The notes beneath the pieces are model-generated. The model ran no database searches, was not told the origin of the DNA, and saw only the letters and a list, made by a program, of their open reading frames with translations. A DNA stretch of 64,000 nucleotides, from assembly GCF_964355755.1 (NCBI RefSeq), contig NC_092674.1, positions 1,555,001 to 1,619,000 of the forward strand. The letters run 5' to 3'. The translations under genes were made by a program, and so were the position numbers. Within the stretch, counting starts at the first letter, position 1; each line of letters begins with the position of its first letter. Below, piece after piece: positions 51,001 through 60,560 of the stretch. The DNA is from Antedon mediterranea (lineage: Eukaryota; Echinodermata; Crinoidea; Comatulida; Antedonidae).

Positions 51001-52303
51001 TCGCCCAACAGGACCTCGTGGTGTGCCGATCTCGAGCGCGAGATCATCGTAAACAAAATTGGTAGAGTCCATTATGTATAGGGTGTTTCCTATTTACGAA
51101 CCTATAAAAAAACGCGCTTCGACCACTGTGTAGGCAAAATATTGATTTCGTTAAATCCCTAAATTGATAATCGCGTATTCTGTAATCACGTGACTGATGA
51201 TGTAATCATCAGCGACGTACTAAATGCACATGATTTAATGTGTTGGGGAAAAAGCTTGCTGTTTACCACATTACATGATTCACGGTGCTATTCGCGTTTC
51301 CTTTACGTAAATCGGCGGCGTGTAAATGAAACAATTGTTTTCACCAATTTGCCGTTGTCGACATAGAGCGATCGGCGGCTAGCGTTGTCTAAGCTAAAAA
51401 GTATGTATTTTTTCAAAAATTACACTAGCCTAACAAACATTTGCTAGTTTTGAAATTTTCAAATAGCAATTATGAAGAATCTACTAGCAAAATGCTAGTT
51501 TGCTAGCGTGAATTTCGAGCCCTACTCTGGAGCTGGGTCGGGCCGCTGAACTTTCCGTTGTATATCGGTAAAAAAAAAATAAAAATAAAAAGAGAGGCGG
51601 CTGGATAATCAGGAGCGGGCGGTGACGCTTAACAAGTATGTTTTTTTATTTGGCCTAATATAAAGTTTTTATTCCTATGGATACTTACGTATATCAAGTT
51701 TTCTTGATATCTGATCAACAGATTACGCAATATTCCAGCTTCGTGGAGATCACCTAAACGTATCATGTCCTCAACGCCCTCTATGGATGTAATGTGCATC
51801 ATCCGCAGCTTCTGTGCCAGATCTGCTGACATCCAATGATCCTGAAAAAAAAAAAATTATTGATACAAATTATCAGATCTGTTTATGGTGAAGAAACCAC
51901 ATACATTAAAAGAAAGTTACAGAAAGTAACTTGCTCACTATTAGACTCATTTTCTTGAATAATTCAAGCTCAAAACTTACATAAAAAGTGTTATTATAAT
52001 AAATTAATGAAGATTACTGATGAAACTTGATGAATTACACGAGATGGGGAAGGGAATACACTCATGAAGTTAATAATAATAAATAAATAATAAAAAATAG
52101 GCTTTATACTATGAGGCAGTAACAATGTTGAATGGAGGATAAATATTATCCAAATAGAATTAGGAATAATTGATTACCTTGCCCTCATCGTCTTGCAGCT
52201 GAAGTTGACCTGAATCGGCAATCTTGACCCGAGCGCCAATGGGTACATCATTTGACTGTTTCTTGTTCTGTTTACGTGGATCTTCCAGCCACACATAATC
52301 ACC
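29530..52303 (-). CDS. MYO7A: Unconventional myosin VIIa
   Basis: Forty-one coding exons give 2176 codons plus stop in one consistent frame (vertebrate MYO7A is about 2215 aa). Exons from 5' to 3': 52178-52303, 51689-51841, 48653-48837, 48408-48529, 48022-48278, 47311-47541, 46561-46820, 46171-46249, 45572-45703, 44408-44543, 43678-43922, 43275-43336, 42850-43033, 42502-42681, 42246-42341, 41801-41923, 41596-41703, 41072-41272, 40470-40679, 40122-40205, 39883-39978, 38392-38618, 37980-38097, 37420-37548, 36980-37153, 36395-36622, 35996-36166, 35663-35907, 35290-35459, 34947-35134, 34441-34568, 32923-33083, 32664-32820, 32035-32293, 31740-31854, 31414-31500, 30914-31206, 30441-30557, 30243-30326, 29888-30007, 29530-29619. 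The product is an actin-based motor that works in microvilli and stereocilia; the tail binds adhesion and scaffold partners. The start exon (Met and a few residues before GDYVWLEDP) was not found. Domain blocks are described separately. The intron 32821-32922 is of the AT-AC type. Confidence 0.97.
31570..31710. mobile_element. MITE family A copy
   Basis: Left CTCTGTCTACACTATCAAAC; right CTGATAGTGTAGAGC is shortened. Two internal TAGGCGTATCAC repeats. It lies in the MYO7A intron between 31500 and 31740. Confidence 0.7.
32393..32560. mobile_element. MITE family A copy, full length
   Basis: CTAAAGCTCTGTCCACACTA and its mirror TAGTGTAAACAGAGCTTTAG bound the element. Internal blocks GTAGTGATATGACATCATGA and CACATTTTTTTGTCACATGA are typical. 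It lies in the MYO7A intron between 32293 and 32664. Confidence 0.85.
32821..32922 (-). other. U12-type AT-AC intron of MYO7A
   Basis: On the minus strand the exon ending TCTTTTATGG is followed by ATATCCTTTT, the exact U12 AT-AC donor consensus. The intron ends TCCTTAATTTGTTCTGCAC, with the TCCTTAAT branch-point element about 12 nt from the AC. Splicing here gives [12 protein letters not shown], the conserved MyTH4 sequence in frame; no GT-AG choice does. The intron is 102 bp. Confidence 0.88.
33400..34320 (+). mobile_element. Non-LTR retrotransposon fragment (RT domain), broken
   Basis: The plus strand reads reverse-transcriptase motifs: [29 protein letters not shown] (the YADD active site), and after a frame break [15 protein letters not shown]. 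Stops and at least two frameshifts disable it. The 3' tail is a TCAAA-type repeat (GATCAAATCAAATCAAAA at about 34287). It is 5'-truncated and antisense inside the MYO7A intron between 33083 and 34441. Confidence 0.82.
34441..35134 (-). CDS. MYO7A: MYO7A SH3 domain and linker exons
   Basis: Exon 34947-35134 encodes the SH3 domain ([45 protein letters not shown]). Exon 34441-34568 encodes the linker to the second MyTH4 ([11 protein letters not shown] at its end). This SH3 sits between the two MyTH4-FERM units as in all class VII myosins. Confidence 0.94.
35290..40679 (-). CDS. MYO7A: MYO7A first MyTH4-FERM unit
   Basis: It opens with an acidic linker ([17 protein letters not shown]) and the MyTH4 start (FAATYFQGG). 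[15 protein letters not shown] and the linker with KIYNTLGR follow, then [35 protein letters not shown] and [17 protein letters not shown]. The FERM part runs from [19 protein letters not shown] through [50 protein letters not shown] and [18 protein letters not shown]. MyTH4-FERM units bind cargo adaptors and fold back on the motor to inhibit it. A possible extra 27-nt exon at 39230-39256 falls in the variable linker. Confidence 0.95.
35503..35544. mobile_element. MITE family B fragment (one end)
   Basis: It matches only the right end of family B (TCCTTGCGTTGCGTC, then AGTGGGAACCAAGCTT). It sits 40 bp from the 3' splice site of the 35290-35459 MYO7A exon. Confidence 0.6.
36708..36950. mobile_element. 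MITE family D copy 1
   Basis: ACCGTATATCCTCTGGTATA at the left is mirrored by GGATTATACCAGCGGTATAT at the right. Interior blocks TTTTGGTCTGGATGTAGGCC and CAGATGAGTTTT recur in copy 2 at 46912. Non-coding, in a MYO7A intron. Confidence 0.7.
37242..37376. mobile_element. MITE family A copy
   Basis: Left AGTTCTGTCTACACTATC, right TTTGATAGTGCAGACAGAG. Internal GTAGTGATATGACATCATTG. It lies in the MYO7A intron between 37153 and 37420. Confidence 0.78.
37680..37828 (-). mobile_element. tRNA-derived SINE, family X, copy 2
   Basis: It shares AAACTAAGTCTCA, GGGTTACAACCCTAGCACTA and AGGCAAGCATGTTAACCACC with the copy at 21050. It is a MYO7A intronic insertion, same orientation as the first copy. Confidence 0.6.
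38154..38308. mobile_element. MITE family A copy
   Basis: Left AGCTCTGTCTGCACTATCAA, right TTTGATAGTGTAGACAGAGC. The interior has a local GATATATATAGT duplication. It lies 56 bp from the 3' splice site of the 37980-38097 exon. Confidence 0.82.
38811..38952. mobile_element. MITE family A copy
   Basis: Left AGCTCTGTCTGCACTATCAA, right TTTGATAGTGTGGACAGAGC. It shares the G in CTGCAC with the copy at 38154, so the two may be close relatives. Confidence 0.82.
39230..39256 (-). CDS. MYO7A: Possible 27-nt cassette microexon of MYO7A
   Basis: On the minus strand CATTCCACAG precedes 27 nt that read RSLYGSNKM in frame, followed by GTAGAC. Both flanking exons (39883-39978 and 38392-38618) meet at phase 0, so inclusion adds nine residues and skipping keeps the frame. 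It lies in the variable linker after KIYNTLGR. There is no transcript evidence here, and a polypyrimidine tract is only moderate. Confidence 0.45.
39454..39613. mobile_element. hAT-like MITE
   Basis: It has 12-13-bp inverted ends, CAGTGGCGTAACG and TGTTACGCCACTG. Eight-base flanks (ACTCAGAC left, ACTCCAAC right) match at six positions, consistent with a decayed 8-bp target duplication. CAGTG-type ends with 8-bp duplications are usual for hAT elements. Confidence 0.65.
41072..42681 (-). CDS. MYO7A: MYO7A neck: IQ motifs and charged helix
   Basis: Exons 42502-42681, 42246-42341 and 41801-41923 carry the light-chain-binding IQ repeats ([36 protein letters not shown], and [10 protein letters not shown] then [10 protein letters not shown]). 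Exons 41596-41703 and 41072-41272 are rich in K, R and E ([27 protein letters not shown]), consistent with the single-alpha-helix or short coiled coil that follows the IQ region in myosin VII. The block ends with an acidic FGEILAEDN segment. Confidence 0.93.
41383..41560 (+). mobile_element. tRNA-derived SINE, family Y, copy 1
   Basis: It contains GTGGTCTAATGGTTAGGAC (A-box region) and CCAATCTCGGTTGGGGCGA (B-box region), followed by a shared body GACTTTTTCTCATTCTCACA and TTTCCTCATCTTTATCATTT. Copy 2 is at 60359. The anticodon region is deleted here. It lies in a MYO7A intron. Confidence 0.7.
42850..52303 (-). CDS. MYO7A: MYO7A motor domain exons
   Basis: This block encodes the ATPase and actin-binding head. 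It starts GDYVWLEDP (the N-terminal SH3-like subdomain). The P-loop GESGAGKT spans the 48653-48837 and 48408-48529 junction. Switch [10 protein letters not shown] is in 48022-48278 and switch [10 protein letters not shown] in 46561-46820. The relay and strut regions follow, then [17 protein letters not shown] and [11 protein letters not shown] near the converter. Two departures from the usual family sequence are worth noting: ALGNAKT where AFGNAKT is standard, and a Ser at the 43275-43336 to 42850-43033 junction ([10 protein letters not shown], normally TIRIRRAGYP). Both follow directly from the splice sites seen. Confidence 0.95.
44090..44408. repeat. 41-bp tandem repeat carrying copies of a MYO7A 5' splice site
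   Basis: The unit on the plus strand is CCAACTCTTTTCTCTAAGTT then TGGTAGCAGTACCATAACTTA, about 7.5 copies. It starts at the donor of exon 44408-44543. On the minus strand each unit ends AGAGTTG followed by GTAAGTTAT or GTAACTTAT. Four copies have a strong GTAAGT and three the weaker GTAACT, besides the true site. Confidence 0.93.
44739..44990. mobile_element. MITE family C
   Basis: AAAGCCTGGTTTCCATAAAA, then TCGCTACA, is mirrored by TGTAGCGATTTTAATGGAAA and CCAGGCTTTA. The interior is GC-richer than its surroundings (CGCGAGCGC, CGTCGGCGAC) and has inner inverted parts (ATTCATCGCCGAC, ATCGGGGAG). It is a single copy here, about 250 bp, non-coding. Confidence 0.8.
45030..45285. repeat. Direct repeat pair of about 58 bp
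   Basis: AACGTTAATACAAATATAGA through ATGACCATTTACACA occurs at about 45040-45094 and 45225-45276 with very few differences. Larger flanking segments (about 44650-44720 and 45497-45557, both with AAACAGG and TTAAAGAATCAA-like blocks) are also diverged copies of each other, so this MYO7A intron was built by duplication. Confidence 0.7.
45795..46029. repeat. Large palindrome around a MITE family A copy
   Basis: The family A copy at 45848-45976 is flanked on both sides by inverted copies of the same about 50-bp sequence (AAAACTGGTATTTCAATATC at the left; its complement ends at 46029). The arms are therefore about 80 bp and near-perfect, including non-MITE sequence. Confidence 0.9.
46912..47140. 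mobile_element. MITE family D copy 2
   Basis: It shares CTGTATATCCTCGGGTCTAA, TTTTGGTCTGGATGTAGGCC and the CCCAATTTCGTG block with the copy at 36708. The right terminus is less clear. It lies in the MYO7A intron between 46820 and 47311. Confidence 0.6.
48574..48648. mobile_element. MITE family A half-copy filling a 123-bp intron
   Basis: Only the right half remains (CACATTTTTTTGTCACATAA and TTAGTGTAGACAGAGCG). It ends about 4 nt from the GT of the 48653-48837 exon donor and makes up most of the intron 48530-48652. Confidence 0.75.
50389..51657. mobile_element. 1.27-kb non-autonomous DNA transposon with long inverted ends
   Basis: AAGGCCAAATAAAAAAATAT and ACTTGTTAAGCGTCAC at the left are mirrored by GTGACGCTTAACAAGTATG and TTATTTGGCCTAA at the right. 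A GGGGCGGGGGGAC block follows the left end, as in the element at 12726. The interior has no transposase; a minus-strand ORF of 106 codons (50752-51072) is unrecognised. A CTAGCAAAATGCTAGTTTGC repeat cluster lies near the right end. It is in the MYO7A intron between 48837 and 51689. Confidence 0.75.
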
Positions 52304-55300
52304 CTGTAAACAAACGAATCATTCCTACAATTAAGCACTTGTCAATTGTATGACCCACTATACGACCCCAGGAGAGGTGCATCATGGGTGCGTCATTTAC
52401 AAATAATTACAATTAATAATTAATTATAATTATTATTAATAATTAAAAACACACGCTAGTTTGTAATGTAATCGCCGTGTAAAAAACTGTGTGATACCAC
52501 TATATTACAATTTGAAAGACTTTTATGTGAATCAGATTGGAATGTCAATAATAAAACATTAATATCACTAATAATTGATTATCATCAACAATTATGGTGA
52601 TTTCTCTGTAATCTTGCAGTCCAACTTTCTAGAATTTAAATCTCACAGGTTTTGAAAACTACTAGAATTGTAATTTTCCATAAATTCCATTACACTACTA
52701 ATAACTCTACAAAAATACAATAGCATTCATGTCCCTGTATTAGCACAATTCATTCATTCAACAAATATCGTAACAACACAATTTTGTTGAATGTACTCAG
52801 TGGAGCGTGCGATGGTGGTTTGTGACACCTCTTGCCACAGTACCTCTGATCACGGTTGAACGCACACAAACGACTACTCCCTTTAATACGGCTGACGCTG
52901 TGCGTTGGTGCTAGGATTAGTGCAAAAAGGGTGTGTGTCATTATTTGATGATAACGGCCTTAACGGAATTCCTTACTTCGTAGGGAGACCCAATATAATA
53001 AATACATGGATAAAATTAGGTATATTTCATCCCTTTGGCTGGTACAATATTCTGGCAAAGAATCTGGTCGTCTGAATATAGTACATATTAAAAAGATTGA
53101 AATTTTGTTTGAGACCTACAATAAGAAACATATGATACTGAAGATAAATATTCTCCGTGCATGCATTACTGTTTTCACCAATTACGAAGACTTATTTGTT
53201 AAAAAATTGATACCAATGCAGATATTCCATATTTTAGTATCTATTGACATTAAAGGCAAAACTTAATTGAAAATCTATTTTCTTTGTAACAGTGAATTCA
53301 TGCTTATCTATGATAAACATTTACTCCGCATCAATCAATAACAAAAAGGTAAATAAATGGTCGAAGCAAGGGCAAAGGTTTTGCCATTTTAGTCAATTTA
53401 GATACACTGTACAGTATAATGCGGAAATTAAACCCAAGCTGGTAGACACAGAGAGAGGGGTTCAAAGTATTAAACAAACGCTTGTGCCCTTTAAAACTAA
53501 AGGCCGGAAATTATGAAATATGCCTAATTATCTTATCTCCTGACGACTTTTTGCAGCAAAAAAGTCTCCTGTAAAATCATCATCATAAAATCATGGGTAC
53601 GGACATGATTGACGAAAACGTTATGTTGTTGTTATTGTAGTGTAATGTTGTAAATTTTAGTTTTACCATTAGACCAAAAAGAAAATGATAACTTGGTTTG
53701 TCAATGTAATTACATTTTCACGTTAAAATATATTAATTACGTCACAACATATGTTGCCCATCTTTGATTGTTATTTGATATTAGGATATTATTATAGGCT
53801 TCTAATATATTCATTGTTCATTTATTAATATGGTAAAGTTATCAAATTACTGAAAATGCCAATATTGACAATTACACAGTTAATATGTGGAAGGTAGTCA
53901 ATGTACTGTATGCAAAAAGAATTGAATTTTAAATTGTACTTTAAAAGACATCATGTAATTGGCCTACGGCTGTTGGGTGTGATTGAGTATAAAATAAATA
54001 AATAAATTGAGGTGACGGAAGTGAAGTACTGAACACATCAGAGGTGGATACAGGAAAACATTTTATATTAATATCTGTCAAAAATTGATACAAAATAATG
54101 TTATTTAGCTGTCAAAATGGGGGAGCACGCACCCCACGCCTTACCCCGCACCACACGCCTTACCCTCTGGATCTACCCCCATGCACGTTATCAATTATCA
54201 AATGACAAAGTTAAACAGGAAATGCTTCTGAGTACAAGTGGGTTTTCAGTCGTATTTTGAATGTGTTTGAACATTTTCTTATGTCTTTACATTATAGTCT
54301 TTATTAGTTGGTAATATTATACAATGTATAAGAAAGAAATTAGCAATTGAGGTAGAGGAGAGGTTGCTAAGGAAACGTACACACCCTTTACAGTATGCTT
54401 TGCCTATCCACTATTCTTTAGAATCAAGTAAAATTTTAAGTTTGTGAAGGTCAGTTACAAATACTGTAAGTAAAATATTAAAATGTTTTCAATAAGTTTC
54501 AAGAATTAAGAAAATTGAACGAAACTGAAATTAAAGCAGAGCTACAGAGTAGGGAGTGACTCAGATTAAACAGTAAGTCTGTTCTTTATGTTATTTACTT
54601 ACTGACTGGTATCAGTTGTATTATATGTTAACCCCTTGTAGTATGTGCTGGCAATTGTTTGCCAAATGGGCAGTCCTAACAACTCTGCTACACGTTTTAC
54701 ATACATCAGTTGTGTCTGATTTGCATTTAGGATTAATAATAAATTTGATGTATGAAAAACTTTCTGCAAGATTCGAACCTGATTCCCTTAATGACATACT
54801 GTACCATACCATTAGACCAGAGTAAGATATTTCACAGATGTACTATTCATATTATGCACAGTACTGTAATTATATGCTATTTTGTAAAAGTTATTCTGAA
54901 AAAAAAAACATCAAAACTTACTTTAGTTAAAACGACCATTGTTGCTGTCAGATGTAACCATACATGTGTAACAAAATATTGACTCTCTTGTGAGAATGAC
55001 AGGAGCTTGTTACAGCTTTGAGATCAACGTGGTACTGATGCCTTAGATGCTCAGAAGACCAGATACTTGATGCGATTCAACTCTAATAAGACCAAATACA
55101 TTTCATAAGAAATCAACATGATGTGCATTGTACTTCATGAATATTTCTATGAAAACTGCTTTCATTTTAAAAATATTTTTGTCAACGATTCTTTTGACTG
55201 TTTTATCCATTCTTTACTACTTCCTATGTATTTTTGAATATTTTATTGGTGATGATGATAGATTACGATACTTAAATTACTGTACTTGCTCCTATATTAA

Positions 55301-57332
55301 ATTATATACATTTTTTTAAATTACCAAATAGATATTATTATTAAATATTTTATTAAAATATAAAATTAAAAATAATAATATTTTCTTGAATTATATTACT
55401 ATTTTATATTGCCAATTTTTCAGCAATTTATAGGTACAATACTATTAATGATCTGTCACGACTTCCAGGGTCTGCTGGACCTAATACCTGTAGCCTATTG
55501 GGGGAGACTTGGGAGGTCTGACATGCATCATAGGTTACCAGGAAATACAACAGCTACTATATTTAATAATGTTGCATTTTAATTTTAAAAAGCACCACAG
55601 TACCTGTAGTATATTTCTTTAGTATAAAAGTTTTCTGACCTTTTTAACAAATTGCTTATTATTGTTAAATGGTTCATTGTTACAAAAACCCACAATTCTG
55701 TAGAATTTATAATTAGTGTATTTTGATACATTGAGTTTTGTTTTTCCGTTATTTGAGAATATTCTCAGCATTTAGTTAGCACTCAACAAACAAGCTTAAA
55801 TAATGTGTTTATTATTTGAATCATAAGTACACAACATATTTTCTGTTGAGCACAAAGTCTTCGGAATTGAATGCCAAATGTACAGCTAATATACATGCAT
55901 TAATGTTCTTTGAAATGGGGGGTTGAAATATTTAACAAACGAACATTATTTTCAATACTTGAATGTTAACTTATAATCAGCCAAATATTTAACATAATTA
56001 ACCTATGACATATGACCTATCATCGTCCAATCAAACAGGTTTTAGTTTAGGATGTGTATTTTATTAGAATATGTATAGAGCAATGTATCAATGTTGTATA
56101 ATTTTCTACTTGAATGATTATGGCCTACAGTACTATATGATATGCAGTACTTTGTACTCTAGATCAAAGGTCAATAGTCGATACATGTAAAACACAGAAA
56201 TTCACAAAAATGTGAAAAGTGATTTAAAAGACATATCTAAACAAAATAAGTAATAGTATGTACAGTATGTATATCTAACTAAAATATGTATATTAAATGA
56301 ATCTACAGTGCTGGATCCAGAGGGCTATACCATGCCAATTGGCAAATTACAGTACCACAATCTGAATTAGATTTAGTGGCAGACCAGTGGAGAATAGGGC
56401 ACTTCCTGTTGACATTTATTCATCCAGGACAATAAAATAATTCATGAATGATTCCACCGAACTTTGAGTTAAAATAACTATAGTGAGACATTATTTTAAT
56501 GAATAGGCAGACTGCCTTAAAATGTGACATGTTTCGAGAAACTATTCTCATCATCAGAACAGAAAACAATAATTAATTTTGATATCAACACAGTACACAA
56601 TTTATTAAATTCTGCATGTTAGATGTTCTGAAGCTCTGTCTACACTATCAAACTAGTTTGACAAAAAAGTGTGATATTGTCAAATATGGTAGTGATATGA
56701 CACCATCATGTCTATATAAGGGCACATCACATTTTGTTAACATAAAGTTTGATAGTGTAGACAAGGCTTTAATGTTTTTGTTATTAGTGTCATATTTCCT
56801 TTTTATCCCTACGCCCTCATTTATGATGAGGAAATTCTTGATCCAAATATTGGTTTGATGTGTTCAGTTTGCCATCTTTTATAAATGAAAACGCAATTAG
56901 TAAATCTTGTTCACGTTACGGAACTTTCTCTCAGACACATTATAGAATTGTGCATTATCATATAATTATATAAGTATTAAAGTATAAATTGGAATGTACC
57001 TGTTTGCCTGCCACAGAGGAAGAAACCAATAAACAACAAACGTTATATAATTTATCATTAGTCATTTAGTGACAAATAAAACACTAATATAATAATATCT
57101 ACCTCAGATATGGCATAAATGTCCCCAAACTGCCAAGTCATAAATCGAATAAAAAATATCCACAACCGGTCTCTAGATAAACGTTCACCAGTCAGAAAGG
57201 GTTGGACCATAAACGATAAACCTTTATATTTAATAAGCTACAGTTGAGTTACGCTACACTGAGCTCAAACCATAAAGACTTATACAAACACAAATAAAAT
57301 ACTCATTCTGGTATTCAGTATATGCAAATTAC
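52304..57332. other. 5' intron(s) of MYO7A, no supported exon
   Basis: The exon with the MYO7A start codon must lie upstream of 52303 but could not be identified. Short plus-strand ORFs at 53006-53516 resemble no family I know. A MITE family A copy is at 56630. The rest is AT-rich intronic DNA. Confidence 0.5.
56630..56772. mobile_element. MITE family A copy
   Basis: Left AAGCTCTGTCTACACTATCA, right TTTGATAGTGTAGACAAGGC. Internal GTAGTGATATGACACCATCA. Confidence 0.82.
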
Positions 57333-57461
57333 CTCGTTGATGACTCATCTACAGTGGGCTAGACCTGCCTTGTTGCACCCTGATTGTATTTGTGCGGTAG
57401 CCGTTACGTGTGGCATTTGTTCAACAGGTATTGATTGGGAGTTGTTGCTGTTTAATTTCCA
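57333..57461 (-). other. Candidate non-coding 5' exon of MYO7A
   Basis: On the minus strand TTTCTCTACAG precedes 129 nt closed in all three frames, followed by GTAATTTG. It has a short upstream ATG (ATGAGTCATCAACGAG) that does not run in frame into the first coding exon. A further candidate with donor GCG followed by GTAAGTACA lies at about 58770-58800. Assignment to MYO7A rests only on position and strand. Confidence 0.3.
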
Positions 57462-58061
57462 CTGTAGAGAAAGAGAGAGAAGAATGAGGGGGCTATAACA
57501 ATAATAACTAACACATTGTGAAATAAATACAGCTACAGGTATGAAGTACGATTTATCATCAAGTACATATATACAATGATTATGCATAGACTTGCCCAAA
57601 TCTTTATGGTTGTCTTTACGAGCAGCACTAGTCGGCAATTTCTTACAACATCTCCAAATATTTGGTTGACACATAACTTTATATTGTCAGCTCCATTGTT
57701 TAACTTTAGTCGCAATAATGTGGTAAATTTGTACGGAGAGCTGCTAGCTAAAATAAAGAACGTACTAACCAAAAAAACACCTTCTTCTATACATAATATA
57801 GGTAATGAAAAGGTGGATAGTTAGCTTATCTACTATAGCGCAACGATCCATACTATACAAATAGTATACTAGTTATTTTGACCGATTTTACCGAGACCGA
57901 TTTTAAACCGAACTCATATAAGCCCTTGAAGGCTAATTACAACCTCGAAGGTGAGAAGGTTACACTGCTGCAAGGCATTCTACCTACTGTACTATAGTAT
58001 AGTATACTATGATGATGATGTTTCAATGAATATTGAATAGGCTGGCACCGGTCAGTCTAAT

Positions 58062-58160
58062 TACCGAAAACAACCGAAAACAACCGAAAACAACCGAAAA
58101 CAACCATAAACAACTGAAAACAACCATAAACAACCGAAAACAACCGAAAACAAACCGAAA
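58062..58160. repeat. 10-11-bp tandem repeat (AACCGAAAAC)
   Basis: About nine copies of AACCGAAAAC, with some AACCATAAAC variants. It lies upstream of the MYO7A candidate exon region. Confidence 0.9.
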
Positions 58161-59194
58161 ACAAAATAACAATATCTAAATACCGAAAACAAATTTGATG
58201 CAGCTACTATATTGACCTCGCACGCCAAACAAATTTCTACAGTATATTTTTTAAATGTCGCCCTCTATTGATAGGTGTTTCTAAAGCCAACAAGACCGCG
58301 CGCGCAAAGCCAAGGAGATAGAGACCATACGAAATGGAAGTGTGCACAAAATTTAACTCAATATCGTACAAACTCAATGATAACACCGTGCATTTACTTA
58401 CAGAATCTACAATATGTTAGATATTTAATATATATGTTACATGAATCTTACGGAGACAAGGAATTGTCTGTAGTCGTAAGACCCTTTGAAAAATAAAACA
58501 TTATCATAGAAAAAAACATGAAATAAGGTTTTAAAGATACAGGTTGGAAAGTTAAAGTATTCCTACATATAATATAAAAGAAACTACATAATAGTAGCCT
58601 AACACTAACACGCACCACGCATAATATATAAGCATTTTAATATATAAGCATTTTTAAATACTGTAATTCGATATAATCACTTCTAAAATATTTTTTAGTA
58701 TTTTATAACAATTTTAACAACTAGGGATGGTTCTCGAATACATAGTATAATTTCAGCGATTTCAAATGTACTTACCGCATGACAATAATACACCACTTCT
58801 ACGACGTTTATTTGTGTATATTGTGTTTATATGTAAAACAGTTTGTGAAAAACACCTCTATTCGGTGCAAATCGTAAATTAGCAGGTCTGAAAATAATAC
58901 TAAAAAGTGGTCAAAAATTGGGACCGTAGTCCGGATTGCCTCCAAATGTAATGGAGTGGTCCTTGGCCACATATTTCTTGCAATAACTTTTTTGAGTAAT
59001 TCTGCTAACAAACAGACAGACAATCAAATAAACAGACACACGCGATCGATTAGAGATACCTCCTTGGCGGAGGTAAATAATAAATAACTTTTAAACCAAT
59101 CAATTAATTGTGATAGAAGTATTGTGGTATTTGACTGACTTTGACAAATCAAGAAAGACGCCAATAAAAAAATCCCTTTTATGTAATGCTGAAG

Positions 59195-59325
59195 TAATTT
59201 TATTTCTATCTACCCAATTAATAAAGAAAAGCCAGTAATGCCAAATTCATTCTGCATACGACTGATCAGGATGTCGTGATCTATCGTATCAAAAGGATAA
59301 AAAAAAAACTGCCAAAACTAGCATA
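59195..59325 (-). mobile_element. Reverse-transcriptase fragment, copy 1
   Basis: The minus strand reads FDTIDHDILISRMQ and FGITG, the non-LTR RT segment that usually follows an SAAFD motif. It is only about 40 codons and cut at both ends. A near-identical copy lies at 61262. Confidence 0.7.
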
Positions 59326-59582
59326 ATATATCACCCTTTATCATGTTTCATCAACATAATATATCACTTTTAACGCGATAGAGCAGTTTCCGTACTATGA
59401 GATTTATTATATTATTTATACCGACTGATATGTTTCATAAAGTAGACAGGAAATGGTTAGATACTGAATAATCTTACCTAACGTATGAAGGTTAGAAACT
59501 GGGCGAAAATCTGAGTTTAATGTTGATTTGGTCGGGAACCTAAACCAATAATTTCGCAAATCAACATTAGTAGACATTCGTA

Positions 59583-59872
59583 GGGAGTGAGTGGCCGAGC
59601 GGTTACGACAGTGGAACAGTAATTACGTAGCCATAACATCGGCAGGGGTTCGAGGCTCACTCACTCCGTGGTTCTGGTGGTTAGAACGAGTCTTCTCGGA
59701 TAAGGACTATAAACCGTAGGTCCAGTGTACACATCTCGCTCGTGTGCACTTTAAAGAACCTAGTACGAGACGAGTAGGGGGTTACCCCGGTGTATTAGTA
59801 CATTACAGCCACTGATCACCAACTGGGTCCTCTGGGAGACCAGTCTTTGACTGAAGAGGTTACCCAGTATAA
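59583..59872 (+). mobile_element. tRNA-derived SINE, family Z
   Basis: The head, GGAGTGAGTGGCCGAGCGGT, resembles a Leu/Ser-type tRNA with A-box TGGCCGAGCGG and B-box GGGTTCGAGGCTC. The body follows, with TCTTCTCGGATAAGGACTAT and GTGCACTTTAAAGAACCTAG, a layout common in marine invertebrate SINEs. The tail reads AGTATAAATATAAAT. Confidence 0.75.
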
Positions 59873-60266
59873 ATATAAATTCAATCGATTCTGTGTTTTA
59901 AAACTTTTATTTTTATTTAAAATGTATTAGGATAAAAATGGGCAAAACGGATATATTGCTACATTTAAAAATGGAGGTCAAATACACAGTACAAATATTT
60001 TGTATATAGCCCGATTTAAACAAATGACAGGAGAAAAACATAATATCTATTTGGGTATTTATTTCTAACTATACGTTGATTTGTTTACAAACTTTTACGA
60101 TTGCATGTTCATTAAATTCGTCATAACCATGCCAGGTTACTTTCCAGAGGTGAATGACGATATAATATTTTTACATTAAATGCATTGGCGATATTGTTGT
60201 TACCTTTATTTTATGTACATCAAGGATTATGTGTTGCGCTGTATTATACATTTTTTTTTACTTTGA

Positions 60267-60268
60267 TG

Positions 60269-60356
<88 letters not shown>
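60267..60356. repeat. TA dinucleotide microsatellite
   Basis: About 44 uninterrupted TA repeats. A family Y SINE starts right at its right edge. Confidence 0.97.
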
Positions 60357-60357
<1 letters not shown>

Positions 60358-60358
60358 T

Positions 60359-60560
60359 GAGGACTAGTTGTGTTCCAACCGTACCACGCCGAGAATGTTA
60401 AAGGGTCGTTATCCAATCGAGTTAAAGAACAATACCATGAAATGGTCTAATGGTTAGGGCAACTGCATATCAAGCAGACGGTCCGAGTTCGAGTCTCGGT
60501 TGGGTCGACTTTTTCTCATTCTCACAGATTTCCTCATCTTTATCATTTCAAAAATTAATT
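60359..60560 (+). mobile_element. tRNA-derived SINE, family Y, copy 2
   Basis: ATGGTCTAATGGTTAGGGCA, a CTGCATATCAAGCAG anticodon-like arm, GAGTTCGAGTCTCGG (B-box), then the body GACTTTTTCTCATTCTCACA. It is better preserved than copy 1 and keeps the full tRNA-like head. Confidence 0.75.

Noticed and set aside
50752-51072. 106-codon minus-strand ORF
   Set aside because: It lies inside the 1.27-kb non-autonomous transposon and shows no recognisable domain.
53006-53516. Two plus-strand ORFs (86 and 74 codons)
   Set aside because: No family recognised, no splice context. Kept only as intronic sequence; could be an eroded retroelement.
57103-57129. 27-nt AG/GT segment as MYO7A start exon (ATG CCA TAT)
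   Set aside because: Its ATG runs out of frame into the first known coding exon.
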